The notes under the pieces are model-generated. The model ran no database searches. It had not been told where the DNA came from and saw only the letters and a program-made list of their open reading frames with translations. Positions 43,503 to 51,885 of a stretch of 64,000 bases of DNA are shown here, piece by piece. The position numbers and the translations under genes are program-made. Each line of letters starts with the position of its first letter. Position 1 is the stretch's first letter. Location: positions 558,001 to 622,000 of the forward strand of contig JAILWQ010000001.1 in NCBI GenBank assembly GCA_025698865.1, read 5' to 3'. This stretch comes from Erythrobacter sp. Lineage in GTDB: Bacteria; Pseudomonadota; Alphaproteobacteria; Sphingomonadales; Sphingomonadaceae.

Positions 43503-43832
43503 CTAGAAACGCCGCATGTCGTGGCTCTCCACCGGTATCCGGACCGTCAGCCCGTCATGCTCGGGTTGCAGCACGATCTGGCAGGACAGCCGGCTGGTCC
43601 GCTGGACCGCCGCGGCAAGGTCGAGCATGTCCTCCTCGTCCTCGCTCGCCTCGGGCAGGCGTTCGAACCACTCGGGCGCGACGACGACGTGACAGGTGGA
43701 ACAGGCCATCTGCCCCTCGCACGTTCCCTCCAGCGGCATTCCGGCCGCCTGCGCCACGTCGAGCAGCACGTCGCCCGCGCTCGCCTCGGCCTCGACCACA
43801 TTGCCGCGCGCGGTTTCGAAGCGGATCTTCAA
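43503..43832 (-). CDS. 2Fe-2S ferredoxin (ISC/adrenodoxin type)
   Basis: 109 aa with a TTG start at 43832 that overlaps the stop of the cysteine desulfurase gene (TTGA). The cluster is C-x5-C-x2-C plus a distant Cys: GTCEGQMACSTCHVVV and LSCQIVL, the adrenodoxin/Fdx pattern. It would supply electrons for Fe-S cluster assembly or a P450. Coupling to two cysteine desulfurase genes favours the former. Confidence 0.88.
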   Translation of the reverse strand: MKIRFETARGNVVEAEASAGDVLLDVAQAAGMPLEGTCEGQMACSTCHVVVAPEWFERLPEASEDEEDMLDLAAAVQRTSRLSCQIVLQPEHDGLTVRIPVESHDMRRF

Positions 43833-44932
43833 GTGCCCGCCTCGATGCCCTGGGACTTGGCCGCCGCGTTGATCTTCTCCGCCGCCGCCTCGATCTCTTC
43901 CATCGTGGTGTAGCGGCCCCAGCCGAGCCGGATCGACGCCTTGGCCTGCTTTTTCGAGAGGCCGATCGCTTCCAGAACATGACTGGTCCGGCCCGATCCG
44001 CTGGCACAGGCGCTTCCGGCAGAGAACATCACGTCGCGGCACTCGCTCATCAGGCGGTTGACGTCGAGACCGCCCCCGTTCGGACCCTTCGGCCGGATGT
44101 TCATGTTGCCATGCCAGCGCGCCTCCTCGCTGCCGTTCAGCTCCCAGTCCTCGAACAGGTCGCGGGCGCGGTGCCAGAGCTTTTCCACGTGATCGGCGTC
44201 CTCGGCCATCCGCTCCCGGGCTTCCTGCGCGGCGGCACCGAAACCGGCGCAGAGCATCGGGCTGAGTGTGCCCGAGCGCACGCCGTTCTCCTGCCCGCCC
44301 CCGGTCTGCACCTCGTCCAGATCGACCCCGTCGCGCACCCACAACGCGCCTATGCCCTTGGGACCGTGCAGCTTGTGGGCGCTGACCGCGATCAGGTCGG
44401 CCCCCGTCACCTCGATCTTGCCATAGGCCTGCACCGCATCGCACAGATAAAGCGCGTTGTTCTCCTTGGCCTTGCGATGCCATTCGACGGTCGGCTGGAT
44501 CGTCCCGATCTCGTTGTTGACCTGCATCAGGCAGACGAGACGGGTGTCGTTCGGCAGGTCCTGCCGCGTGTTGCACTGCCCGTTCTTGGCGACATTGAGC
44601 ACGTGCGAGCGGCCTGCCGTCTCGGCCGTGTCGATCACCGCGGCGTGCTCGATCGCGGAATAGGACACCGCGCCCGACGAGCCCGAGCCCCGGATCGCGA
44701 GATTGATCGCCTCGGTCGCGCCGCTGGTGAAGATCACCCGGCCGCCGGCGGGAAAGAGCGCCGCGACCTGATCGCGCGCCAGCTCCACTGCGGCGGCGGC
44801 CTGCCGACCCATGCGGTGCGGGCTGTGGGGGTTGCCGAAGCCGGAACCGCCCGGACCGTCCATCCACCGCAGCATCGCATCGCGCGCTTCGGGGGCAAGC
44901 GGAGTGGTGGCCTGATAATCGAGATAGATCAT
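43829..44932 (-). CDS. Cysteine desulfurase (NifS/IscS-like), second copy
   Basis: 367 aa, ATG 44932. MIYLDYQATTPLAPEARDAM, PLP contacts around FTSGATEAINLAI, HAAVID, QVNNEIGTIQP, Lys in VSAHKLHGPKGIGAL, and the active Cys in SAGSACASGSGRTSHVLEAIG. It removes sulfur from cysteine to form a persulfide for Fe-S cluster and thio-modification pathways. It overlaps the first desulfurase gene by 4 nt (ATGA) and the ferredoxin gene by 3 nt. Divergence from its neighbour copy suggests different partners. Confidence 0.93.
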   Translation of the reverse strand: MIYLDYQATTPLAPEARDAMLRWMDGPGGSGFGNPHSPHRMGRQAAAAVELARDQVAALFPAGGRVIFTSGATEAINLAIRGSGSSGAVSYSAIEHAAVIDTAETAGRSHVLNVAKNGQCNTRQDLPNDTRLVCLMQVNNEIGTIQPTVEWHRKAKENNALYLCDAVQAYGKIEVTGADLIAVSAHKLHGPKGIGALWVRDGVDLDEVQTGGGQENGVRSGTLSPMLCAGFGAAAQEARERMAEDADHVEKLWHRARDLFEDWELNGSEEARWHGNMNIRPKGPNGGGLDVNRLMSECRDVMFSAGSACASGSGRTSHVLEAIGLSKKQAKASIRLGWGRYTTMEEIEAAAEKINAAAKSQGIEAGT

Positions 44933-45945
44933 GGTTTCGCCAGACCTATCCATACCTCGGCGAACCGTTCCACCTCCTCGCGCATCGTGTTCCAGCCGAC
45001 CGAGACGCGGATCGTGTTCGCGGCGATCCCGGCCTCCATCCCCATCGCTTCCAGCACGTGACTGGTCTTCATCGTTCCGCTCGAACAGGCCGAGCCCTGT
45101 GAAACGGCAATTCCAACCATGTCGAAGCGCATGACCTGCGCCGTCGCGGACAGGTTCGGCATGGAGAGCGCGCGGATATAGGGGGTGGGGTCGGCGAGCG
45201 GCAGATGTCCGGCAAGATCGTCCAGCGGTTCGAGGACAGCCGGGTCGAGATAAGGCGCCCCCGCCGCCTCCAGCGCCGCCGCCATGCCGAGCGCGCCCGG
45301 CAGGTTCTCGGTTCCGCGCCGATAGCCTCGCTCGTGGCCGCCCGACGGCTCGAGCAAAGCGAAATCGCGCAGCAGCAACGCCCCCACCCCGATCGGCCCA
45401 CCGAACTTGTGCGCGGAGAGGATCGCCATATCGCAGGGCGGCAGCGCCATCTTGCCGGCGCTCTGCGCGCAATCGGCGAGCAGCAGACTCCCGCCATCGC
45501 GGACCACGCCTGCGACGGTTTCGAGATCCTGCCGGTTGCCGGTTTCCGAATTGACGTGCTGGACGGCAACCACTGCTGGACCTTCTGCCAGCGCCTGTTC
45601 CAACGCAGCAAGATCGAGGGCGCCGGTCTCCCCCACCGCAAGGCGCGGTGCTCCGGCCGCCGCTTGCAGGATGCAGTCGTGCTCCACCGCCGATACCAGA
45701 CGCCGGCCAATCTTCGCCGCGACGATCGCCAGCGCCGCCGCCTCGCTCGCGCCGCTGGTGAAGATCAGCTCGCCCTGCCAGCCGAGCGCCGCCTTGATCC
45801 GCTCGCGTGCATCTTCCAGCGCAGCGCGCGCCCTGCGTCCTTCGCCATGGGGGCTCGAGGGATTGGCCCAGAGCGCGAACCCTTCCTCCATCGCCGCGCG
45901 CGATTCGGGGCGCAGCGGACTGGTGGCGGCGTGATCGAGATAGAT
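44929..45945 (-). CDS. Cysteine desulfurase, first copy, no canonical start codon for its N-terminus
   Basis: The first ATG (45891, MEEGFALWANPSSPHGEG) gives 320 aa, but the conserved family N-terminus IYLDHAATSPLRPESRAA reads in frame directly upstream, from ATC at 45945, giving 338 aa. Between the upstream in-frame stop (TAG, 45999-45997) and that point there is no ATG, GTG or TTG. The rest is complete: VQHVNSETGNRQ, the PLP Lys in LSAHKFGGPIGVGAL, HERGYRRGTENL and the active Cys in SQGSACSSGTMKTSHVLEAMG. It may use a rare ATC start, or start at 45891 with a clipped N-terminus. No ribosome site is seen at either point. Confidence 0.8.
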   Translation of the reverse strand: MYLDHAATSPLRPESRAAMEEGFALWANPSSPHGEGRRARAALEDARERIKAALGWQGELIFTSGASEAAALAIVAAKIGRRLVSAVEHDCILQAAAGAPRLAVGETGALDLAALEQALAEGPAVVAVQHVNSETGNRQDLETVAGVVRDGGSLLLADCAQSAGKMALPPCDMAILSAHKFGGPIGVGALLLRDFALLEPSGGHERGYRRGTENLPGALGMAAALEAAGAPYLDPAVLEPLDDLAGHLPLADPTPYIRALSMPNLSATAQVMRFDMVGIAVSQGSACSSGTMKTSHVLEAMGMEAGIAANTIRVSVGWNTMREEVERFAEVWIGLAKP

Positions 45946-46085
45946 GCGGTTCGCGACGGGACGGGCTCGAAAATATTGCGATTCGACGGCGGAACCCTAT
46001 ATAGCGCGCGACTTCGCGTGAAGCCCTCCCCCGGAGAATACGGCTGCTGCGCGAACCGACATTTGCGATCAGGACATTCCATCCC

Positions 46086-46742
46086 ATGCCGACCGTGATC
46101 TTTCCCGGCCCCGAGGGTCGTCTCGAAGGCCGTTTCTCCCCCGGACCTCGCCCGCGCGCGCCGGTGGCGATGATTCTCCACCCGCACCCGCAGGGCGGCG
46201 GCACGATGAACGAGCAGATCACCCAGCGGCTTTACAAGACCTTCGTCGATCGCGGCTTCGCGACACTGCGCTTCAACTTCCGCGGCGTCGGCCGTAGCCA
46301 GGGCAGCTTCGACAACGGCGTGGGCGAATTGTCCGACGCGGCGAGCGCACTCGACTGGGTGCAGCAGGTCCATCCCGAAGCGCAGGTGACCTGGGTCGCC
46401 GGCGTCAGCTTCGGCGCGCTGATCGGCATGCAATTGCTGATGCGCCGCCCCGAGATCCGTGGCTGGATCAGCGTGGGCGCGCCGGCCAGCATGTACGATT
46501 TCTCCTTCCTCGCGCCGTGCCCGGCAAGCGGTATCTTCATTCATGGGGCGCAGGACAGCGTGGTCCAACCCGGCGCGGTGACCAAGCTGGTCGAGAAGCT
46601 GCGCACGCAGAAGCACATCACCGTGCATCACGAGGAAATCCCGCGCGCCAACCACTTTTTCGAGAACGAACAGGCCGAACTGATGGCCTCGGTCGACAAT
46701 TACCTCGATTTCCGCCTCGATCCCTCCTGCCCGATCACCTGA
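46086..46742 (+). CDS. Alpha/beta hydrolase
   Basis: 218 aa. ILHPHPQGGGTMNEQIT (oxyanion region), FNFRGVGRSQGSF, nucleophile Ser in WVAGVSFGALIGMQLL (GxSxG), acidic residue in IHGAQDSVVQP and His in RANHFFENEQ. This is the dienelactone-hydrolase-like short form; substrate unknown. Divergent from the cysteine desulfurase operon with 140 nt between. A perfect 20-bp palindrome follows its stop. Confidence 0.88.
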   Translation: MPTVIFPGPEGRLEGRFSPGPRPRAPVAMILHPHPQGGGTMNEQITQRLYKTFVDRGFATLRFNFRGVGRSQGSFDNGVGELSDAASALDWVQQVHPEAQVTWVAGVSFGALIGMQLLMRRPEIRGWISVGAPASMYDFSFLAPCPASGIFIHGAQDSVVQPGAVTKLVEKLRTQKHITVHHEEIPRANHFFENEQAELMASVDNYLDFRLDPSCPIT

Positions 46743-46756
46743 TCGCCCCTCAGGCA

Positions 46757-46776
46757 GCCGATGCACGTGCATCGGC
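46757..46776. promoter_or_regulatory. Perfect 20-bp palindrome
   Basis: GCCGATGCACGTGCATCGGC is its own reverse complement with no spacer, centred on CACGTG. It lies 15 nt after the hydrolase stop and about 75 nt upstream of the tonB promoter. No T run follows, so an operator is more likely than a terminator. Confidence 0.5.
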
Positions 46777-46851
46777 GCGCTGGCATAGGGCTGGCAACAA
46801 CAGTCGCGAAACGAAATTAACGGCGTGATTGGTTCGCGCGCAATCAATCGC

Positions 46852-46880
46852 TTGTCATTTTCGTCACGTTGTAACATTAT
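46852..46880 (+). promoter_or_regulatory. Sigma-70-type promoter of the TonB gene
   Basis: TTGTCA (46852-46857), 17-nt spacer, CATTAT (46875-46880) in an AT-richer patch 63 nt before the ATG. Good match for housekeeping sigma. Confidence 0.5.
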
Positions 46881-46942
46881 GCCTGCGTGAGGCCGCTCTC
46901 GAGAGTCGCAACCGGCGGCCCGCATGGAGAGGAGCAAGCCTT

Positions 46943-47614
46943 ATGTCCTATCTCGACCAGTCCCGTCGCGCTTCATCGACCAGCATGGCGGCCGTCATCG
47001 CCATCCATGCCGGCATCGGCGCGGTTCTCGTATTCGGCCTTTCAGTCGCCGGAACCGTGATCGACAAGGCATCGCCGATCCCGTCCTTCGACATCAAGGA
47101 TCCGCCTCCTCCTCCGATCGAGCCCGAAATTGTACCGGATGCGGCAAGTCCGGCGATCGCACCGCCGATCACCGCGCCGGTGCCCAAACTCGACCTTGCG
47201 CCGCTGCCGCCGATCATCGACGCGCGCGATTACGATCTGCCACCCCTGCCGCCGATGCCTACGCCACGTCCGAGCGCCACGACTGCGCCGTCGATCCCCT
47301 CGCCCACACCCAGTGTCGCGCCGGTTTCGGCGAGCCCGCGCAACGATCCGGCGGGGTGGGTCACCACCGGCGATTACCGTTCGAGCTGGATCAATCGCGA
47401 CCTGACCGGCACTGCCCGGTTCCGGCTGGAGATTTCCGCCGAGGGGCGGGTGACCGGCTGTGCCATTACCGGGTCGACCGGGCATTCCGAACTCGATCAG
47501 GCCACCTGCAATCTCGTCACGCGCCGAGCCAGGTTCCAACCCGCCCGGGGCTCTTCCGGCGAGCCGGTTGCAAGCACCTATTCCAACGCGGTCCGCTGGG
47601 TCGTGCCGGACTGA
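46943..47614 (+). CDS. TonB energy transducer
   Basis: 223 aa from ATG 46943 (GGAGAGGAG upstream). One N-terminal membrane helix (AAVIAIHAGIGAVLVFGLSVAG), a periplasmic Pro-rich rod (FDIKDPPPPPIEPEIV; LPPLPPMPTPRPS) and a C-terminal TonB domain of about 85 residues (GTARFRLEISAEGRVTGCAITGSTGHSELDQATCNLVTRRARFQPAR). With ExbB/ExbD it energises TonB receptors such as the one at 11305-13773; exbBD are not in the window. A possible disulfide in the C-domain (two Cys) is unusual but seen in related proteins. Confidence 0.9.
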   Translation: MSYLDQSRRASSTSMAAVIAIHAGIGAVLVFGLSVAGTVIDKASPIPSFDIKDPPPPPIEPEIVPDAASPAIAPPITAPVPKLDLAPLPPIIDARDYDLPPLPPMPTPRPSATTAPSIPSPTPSVAPVSASPRNDPAGWVTTGDYRSSWINRDLTGTARFRLEISAEGRVTGCAITGSTGHSELDQATCNLVTRRARFQPARGSSGEPVASTYSNAVRWVVPD

Positions 47615-47626
47615 CTTAATCCCGCA

Positions 47627-47833
47627 TCAGTCGCCCCGCTCGATCCGGTCGAGCGGGGCGGCCCCTTCCTCATCAGGGACCGTCCAGATCGCCACGTTCG
47701 CCAGCGCAATCGCGGCAAGGAGCAGCATCAGCAGCGGCTGCTTCGCCACGCCCGTCCGCCGGTAGAGCAGCCAGGCCCCAGCGACGAGAGCGATTGCGGC
47801 AAGCACGACGATGGACAGGACGATGTCGGTCAT
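47627..47833 (-). CDS. Small two-helix membrane protein
   Basis: 68 aa from ATG 47833: first membrane helix IVLSIVVLAAIALVAGAWLLY, short basic loop RRTG, second helix LLMLLLAAIALANVAIW, acidic tail. Family not recognised. Convergent with tonB (12 nt between stops). Confidence 0.72.
   Translation of the reverse strand: MTDIVLSIVVLAAIALVAGAWLLYRRTGVAKQPLLMLLLAAIALANVAIWTVPDEEGAAPLDRIERGD
47633..47659. terminator. Hairpin between convergent tonB and the small membrane gene
   Basis: GCCCCGCTCGA (47633-47643) and its complement (47649-47659) with a 5-nt loop, overlapping the last codons of the small membrane gene. It could terminate the tonB transcript although no T run follows. Confidence 0.45.
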
Positions 47834-47883
47834 GGCCGCACCATAGCCGCGCTCAGCGCAAGGTGGAAAGGCGCAGGCCGTCC

Positions 47884-47909
47884 GGAACCCGCTCCCGCAT
47901 CCACCGGTT
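47884..47909 (+). promoter_or_regulatory. Possible EcfG-type promoter of the DUF3597 gene
   Basis: GGAAC (47884-47888), 17 nt, GGTT (47906-47909), 54 nt before the ATG. One nt longer spacing than the other four EcfG-like promoters here, so less certain. Confidence 0.45.
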
Positions 47910-47962
47910 GACGATCCGAGACGACGGAACATTCGCGTTCCGTGCGAAGAAGAGGCGGAACC

Positions 47963-48379
47963 ATGGGTATTTTCAGTTCGATCAAAGATGCCATTCTGGG
48001 CAAGGACGCCGAGCCGGCCACCACCCCGACGCCAGCCCCCAAGCCTGCGACAAAGGCTGCACCCGCGCCGACCGGCAATGCCTGGGCCGATGCACCCAAG
48101 GTCGAGCCGAGCCACCCGCGTCAGGTCACCACGATCGACGTGCCGAACCATCTCGATTCCATGCCCGGTGCCGACCGGCTGAATTGGCGCACCTCGATCG
48201 TCGACCTGATGAAGCTGATCGGCGTCGATTCCAATTACGAGAGCCGCAAGGCGCTGGCGCAGGAACTGGGCCGCCCGGAATATTCGGGCTCGGCCGAGGA
48301 CAATGTTTGGCTCCATCGCCGCACGATGCAGGAGCTTTCGAAGAACGGCGGCACGGTCCCCGCCGAATTTCTCGACTGA
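47963..48379 (+). CDS. DUF3597 domain protein
   Basis: 138 aa. The N-terminus MGIFSSIKDAILGKD and the C-terminal domain VDVP-like TIDVPNHLDSMPGADRLNWRTSIVDLMKLIGVDSNYESRKALAQELG match DUF3597; a Pro/Ala-rich linker joins them. Function unknown. GAGG precedes the ATG. An EcfG-like promoter suggests general stress control. Confidence 0.85.
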   Translation: MGIFSSIKDAILGKDAEPATTPTPAPKPATKAAPAPTGNAWADAPKVEPSHPRQVTTIDVPNHLDSMPGADRLNWRTSIVDLMKLIGVDSNYESRKALAQELGRPEYSGSAEDNVWLHRRTMQELSKNGGTVPAEFLD

Positions 48380-48415
48380 TTGACTCCGGGTCATGCGCGC
48401 CGCAGACCGGTGCGC

Positions 48416-50260
48416 ATGACCTCACCGAAACTTGATCTCACTCGCCGCCAGGCCCTTGCCAGGCTTGGCGCAAGTTCCGCGCTCGGCCTCGGTGGCTGCG
48501 CCACTACGCTCGGCGCGGGACAGACCGGCGCAGTGGGGGCGGACGCATTGCTCGATGTCGTTGCCTACAACCTGCTCGAGCACGAGCCCGAGCGGGCGAC
48601 CAGTCTCGGCGTCGACACCGGTCGGCACGCCCTCCTCCGCTCGCGGTTGGAGGATCAGTCGGGCGGCGCGCAGGACCTTTATGCCGCAACCCTGCGCCGC
48701 GACCGTGACCGGGTCCGCGCTTTTCCGAAACAGGGCCTCGAAGCGGAAGCACTGACCAATCTCGAAGTGGTCGAAAGCGGCTACGACCTAGCGCTCGACG
48801 GCTTCGCCCTGCCCTATGGCGACGTCTCGGTCGGCAGCTGGCGACAGGCGCCTTATGTGGTCATCCAGAATGTCGGCAGCTATCTCGACCTGCCGCGCTT
48901 CATGGATTCGACCCATCCGCTCGAAGGCGGTGGCGATGTCGCGGCCTATGTCGCTCGAATGGAACAGATGCCCGCCGTGTTCGACGGCGAGCGAGAACGC
49001 TGCGCGGCGGCCCGGGCTATGGGGGTCGTGCCGCCCGATTTCCTGCTCGACAAGGCGATGACCCAGATGCGCGGCACGCTCGACCGTGCGCGGAAGGGGG
49101 ACCTCTTCGCCGAACCACTCCGCGCTCGCCTGCGCGCGAAGAACATGACGGAAGAGCCCGTCGCCAAGGCCCGCGAGCTCGAAACCGGTCCGATCGTCTC
49201 CGCGCTCGAACGCCAGCTCGCCGAATTGGAGACGGAGCGCGGTCTCGCCAGATCCTCCGCCGGGATGTGGAGCCAGCCGCGCGGCGACGAATGGTACGCT
49301 TGGGCGCTCCGCTCGGCGACCACCACCACGCTTTCGCCCGACGAGATTCACCAGATCGGCCTCGATGAACTCGACGCGCTTCATGCGCGAATGGACCCGA
49401 TCCTGCGCGAGATCGGCTACACCTCCGGTTCCGTCGGCGAGCGGATGCAGGCGCTGGCGCAGGATCCGCGATACAAGTTCGCGGAAGGCGATCCGGGCCG
49501 GGCCGAGATCATGGCGTTCATCCAGGACCGGATCGAATGGATCACCGCGCAGATGCCACGCGCTTTCAACACGCTGGTCGATCCCAATCTCGAGGTCCGC
49601 CGCTTGCCGCCCGAGGAGGAGCCGGGTGCGCCGGGCGCCTATGGCGGGGCGGGCAGCAAGGACGGGACGATCCCCTCGCGCATGTGGATCAACCTCAGGA
49701 CCACCGACCTCCATCGCAAATACGATCTCGCCGATCTCGCCTATCACGAGACCATCCCGGGCCATGTGTGGGAGGGCGAGTTCTCCAATCGCCTCCCGCT
49801 GATCCGGTCGGTCCTGGCCTTCAATCCGTTCTCCGAAGGCTGGGCGCTCTATGGCGAACAGCTTGCCGATGAGCTCGGGGCCTATGACGAGTTCAAGGTC
49901 GGGCGGCTCGGCTATCTGCAATCGCTCGCCTTCCGGGCCTGCCGGCTGGTGGTCGACACCGGCCTGCACCACAAGCGCTGGACCCGCGAGCAGGGCCGCG
50001 CTTTCTTCGTCGAGCGCAACGGTTCGAAGCCCGAAGAGGTGGCGAGCGAGGTCGACCGCTATTGCAGCTGGCCCGGCCAGGCCTGCGGCTACAAGATCGG
50101 CCACAGCCAAATCGTGCGTCAGCGCGAACGCGCAGAAGCGTTGCTCGGCCCGGCTTACGACCTCAAGGGCTTCAACGACGCGGTCGTCCTCGGCGGCAAC
50201 GCCCCGCTCGACGTGCTGGCGAAGAATGTGGACCGGTATATCGCGCGCAACACCGGATAG
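48416..50260 (+). CDS. DUF885 family lipoprotein/peptidase-like protein
   Basis: 614 aa. A twin-arginine motif (TRRQALARLG) followed by LGLGGC suggests Tat export and lipid attachment at the Cys. The large helical domain carries the metallopeptidase-like signature YHETIPGHVWEGEF (HExxGH-like) and NPFSEGWALYGEQL, with PGQACGYKIGHSQI near the end, all typical of DUF885. These are presumed zinc carboxypeptidase-like enzymes of the periplasm; substrates are unknown. ATG 48416 chosen. Confidence 0.87.
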   Translation: MTSPKLDLTRRQALARLGASSALGLGGCATTLGAGQTGAVGADALLDVVAYNLLEHEPERATSLGVDTGRHALLRSRLEDQSGGAQDLYAATLRRDRDRVRAFPKQGLEAEALTNLEVVESGYDLALDGFALPYGDVSVGSWRQAPYVVIQNVGSYLDLPRFMDSTHPLEGGGDVAAYVARMEQMPAVFDGERERCAAARAMGVVPPDFLLDKAMTQMRGTLDRARKGDLFAEPLRARLRAKNMTEEPVAKARELETGPIVSALERQLAELETERGLARSSAGMWSQPRGDEWYAWALRSATTTTLSPDEIHQIGLDELDALHARMDPILREIGYTSGSVGERMQALAQDPRYKFAEGDPGRAEIMAFIQDRIEWITAQMPRAFNTLVDPNLEVRRLPPEEEPGAPGAYGGAGSKDGTIPSRMWINLRTTDLHRKYDLADLAYHETIPGHVWEGEFSNRLPLIRSVLAFNPFSEGWALYGEQLADELGAYDEFKVGRLGYLQSLAFRACRLVVDTGLHHKRWTREQGRAFFVERNGSKPEEVASEVDRYCSWPGQACGYKIGHSQIVRQRERAEALLGPAYDLKGFNDAVVLGGNAPLDVLAKNVDRYIARNTG

Positions 50261-50325
50261 CGCCCCGGCCCTTTAAGTATTTTGCGATCATGTTAGCCTG
50301 CCCCCATAGACGGGGGATCAGGGTC

Positions 50326-51885
50326 GTGAAATTTGCAAGTCTTTTGCTGGTATCACTGGTCGTCTCGGCCGCGCCGGTACAGGCCAAGTGGTACGAGGCG
50401 TCGAGCGATCATTTCGTCATCTATGCGGACGATCAGGAAAAGGACGTCCGCATATTTGCGGAGAACCTGGAAAAGTATCACGCTGCCATCTCGCTCATCA
50501 CCGAACGTACGGCCGAAGCCCCAAGTCCATCCAACCGCCTCACCATTTTCGTTGTCGGAAGCCAGCGGGAAATCAGAAGACTCGCCAGATCAAAAAATAG
50601 CGCGCTGGCAGGCTTCTACCTTCCGCGGGCGGGCGCCTCGCGCGCTTTTGTCCAGGACATTCGCAACAGGAGCAACGGATATCCCGATCTCTCGACCGTC
50701 ATCCTCCTCCACGAATATGCGCATCACTTCCTCATCTCCAGTTCCCGCCACGCGCTCCCTCGCTGGATGAACGAAGGGGCGGCGGAGTTTCTCGCCTCGA
50801 CGGTCTTCAATAGGGACGGAAGCATCCAGATCGGCAGGCCGGCATCGCATCGCTCGGGAGAACTGGCCTATGCGAGGGAGGTTTCGGTTCGGGAACTGCT
50901 CGATCCGGAACTGTACGACCAGCGCCAAAGCCGGGGATACGATGCGTTCTATGGGATGAGCTGGGCGCTGTACCACTATCTGGTTTTCGACAAAGATCGA
51001 AAAGGACAACTCCAGAAGTATGCTGCGCTGGTGAGCAAAGGCTCAACCTCCATGGCCGCGGCCGAGGAAGCGTTCGGCAATATCGACATCCTGCAGCAGG
51101 AGATCGAGCAGTACCTCAAACAACGCCGCCTGAAGACCTTCATCCTGTCGCCAGAAGCCGTGTCCCATAACCCGATCCGCCTGCGCGAGCTGCCCGAGGG
51201 AGAAGCGGAAATGATGGATGTCCGCATCGTCTCCCAGCGCGGCGTAACGCGCGAAGAGGCGGTGGAACTGATCGGAGACGCGCGCAAGATCGCGGCGCAG
51301 TTTCCCGAGGACCCCGGCGTGCTCGCAGCGCTGGCCGAAGCCGAATTCGATGCCGGTCACGACGACGCGGCCATCGCGGCGGCAGACAGGGCTCTCGCCA
51401 TCGATCCACGACACAAGAACGCCTATGTCCAGAAGGGCTACGCCTTGTTTCGCAAGGCGCAGGAGGCTGACGACAAGGACGCTGCCTACGCCCGAGCGAT
51501 GAAAGCTTTCACTGCGCTCAACAGCATCGAGAACGACCATCCTCTTCCGCTGATCTATTACTTCCGCAGCTTCGTGGAGCGCGGGATCGAACCCGACGAG
51601 ACTGCGCGCCATGCGCTGGAACGCGCATCGGAGCTGGCACCGTTCGATCAGGGTCTCGCCATGATGACGGCGCTGATGTTCGCGGATGAAGGAGAGATCG
51701 CTTTGTCGCGCGTCTTGCTGGAGCCAGTGGCAACCAATCCCCATGGGGGTGAACTGGCCGACACTGCGCGCGGCTTCCTGTCCGAACTGGCGAATGTCGA
51801 AGAAGGCTCGAGTTGGCGACCTAGTCCGATCGCCAGAGCCGTAATCCCGCCCGTAGCCGTCGAGGACTCCGGGCAAACGCCCTAG
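50326..51885 (+). CDS. Exported peptidase-MA-like protein with TPR domain
   Basis: 519 aa with GTG start at 50326 (GGGGGAT upstream) and a signal peptide (VKFASLLLVSLVVSAAPVQA). A gluzincin-type zinc site is complete: HEYAHHFL (His129, Glu130, His133) and WMNEGAAEF (Glu150). Residues from about 300 on form TPR-like helices (EDPGVLAALAEAEFDAGHDDAAIAAADRALAIDPRHKNAYVQKGYAL). It may be a periplasmic protease or a chaperone-like protein of the peptidase MA/DUF1570 type. Last 4 nt overlap the convergent glutaminyl cyclotransferase gene. Confidence 0.82.
   Translation: MKFASLLLVSLVVSAAPVQAKWYEASSDHFVIYADDQEKDVRIFAENLEKYHAAISLITERTAEAPSPSNRLTIFVVGSQREIRRLARSKNSALAGFYLPRAGASRAFVQDIRNRSNGYPDLSTVILLHEYAHHFLISSSRHALPRWMNEGAAEFLASTVFNRDGSIQIGRPASHRSGELAYAREVSVRELLDPELYDQRQSRGYDAFYGMSWALYHYLVFDKDRKGQLQKYAALVSKGSTSMAAAEEAFGNIDILQQEIEQYLKQRRLKTFILSPEAVSHNPIRLRELPEGEAEMMDVRIVSQRGVTREEAVELIGDARKIAAQFPEDPGVLAALAEAEFDAGHDDAAIAAADRALAIDPRHKNAYVQKGYALFRKAQEADDKDAAYARAMKAFTALNSIENDHPLPLIYYFRSFVERGIEPDETARHALERASELAPFDQGLAMMTALMFADEGEIALSRVLLEPVATNPHGGELADTARGFLSELANVEEGSSWRPSPIARAVIPPVAVEDSGQTP

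Noticed and set aside
44933..46222. Upstream extension of the second cysteine desulfurase in the same frame
   Set aside because: It is another frame of the first desulfurase gene and has no family similarity; ATG 44932 gives the normal N-terminus.
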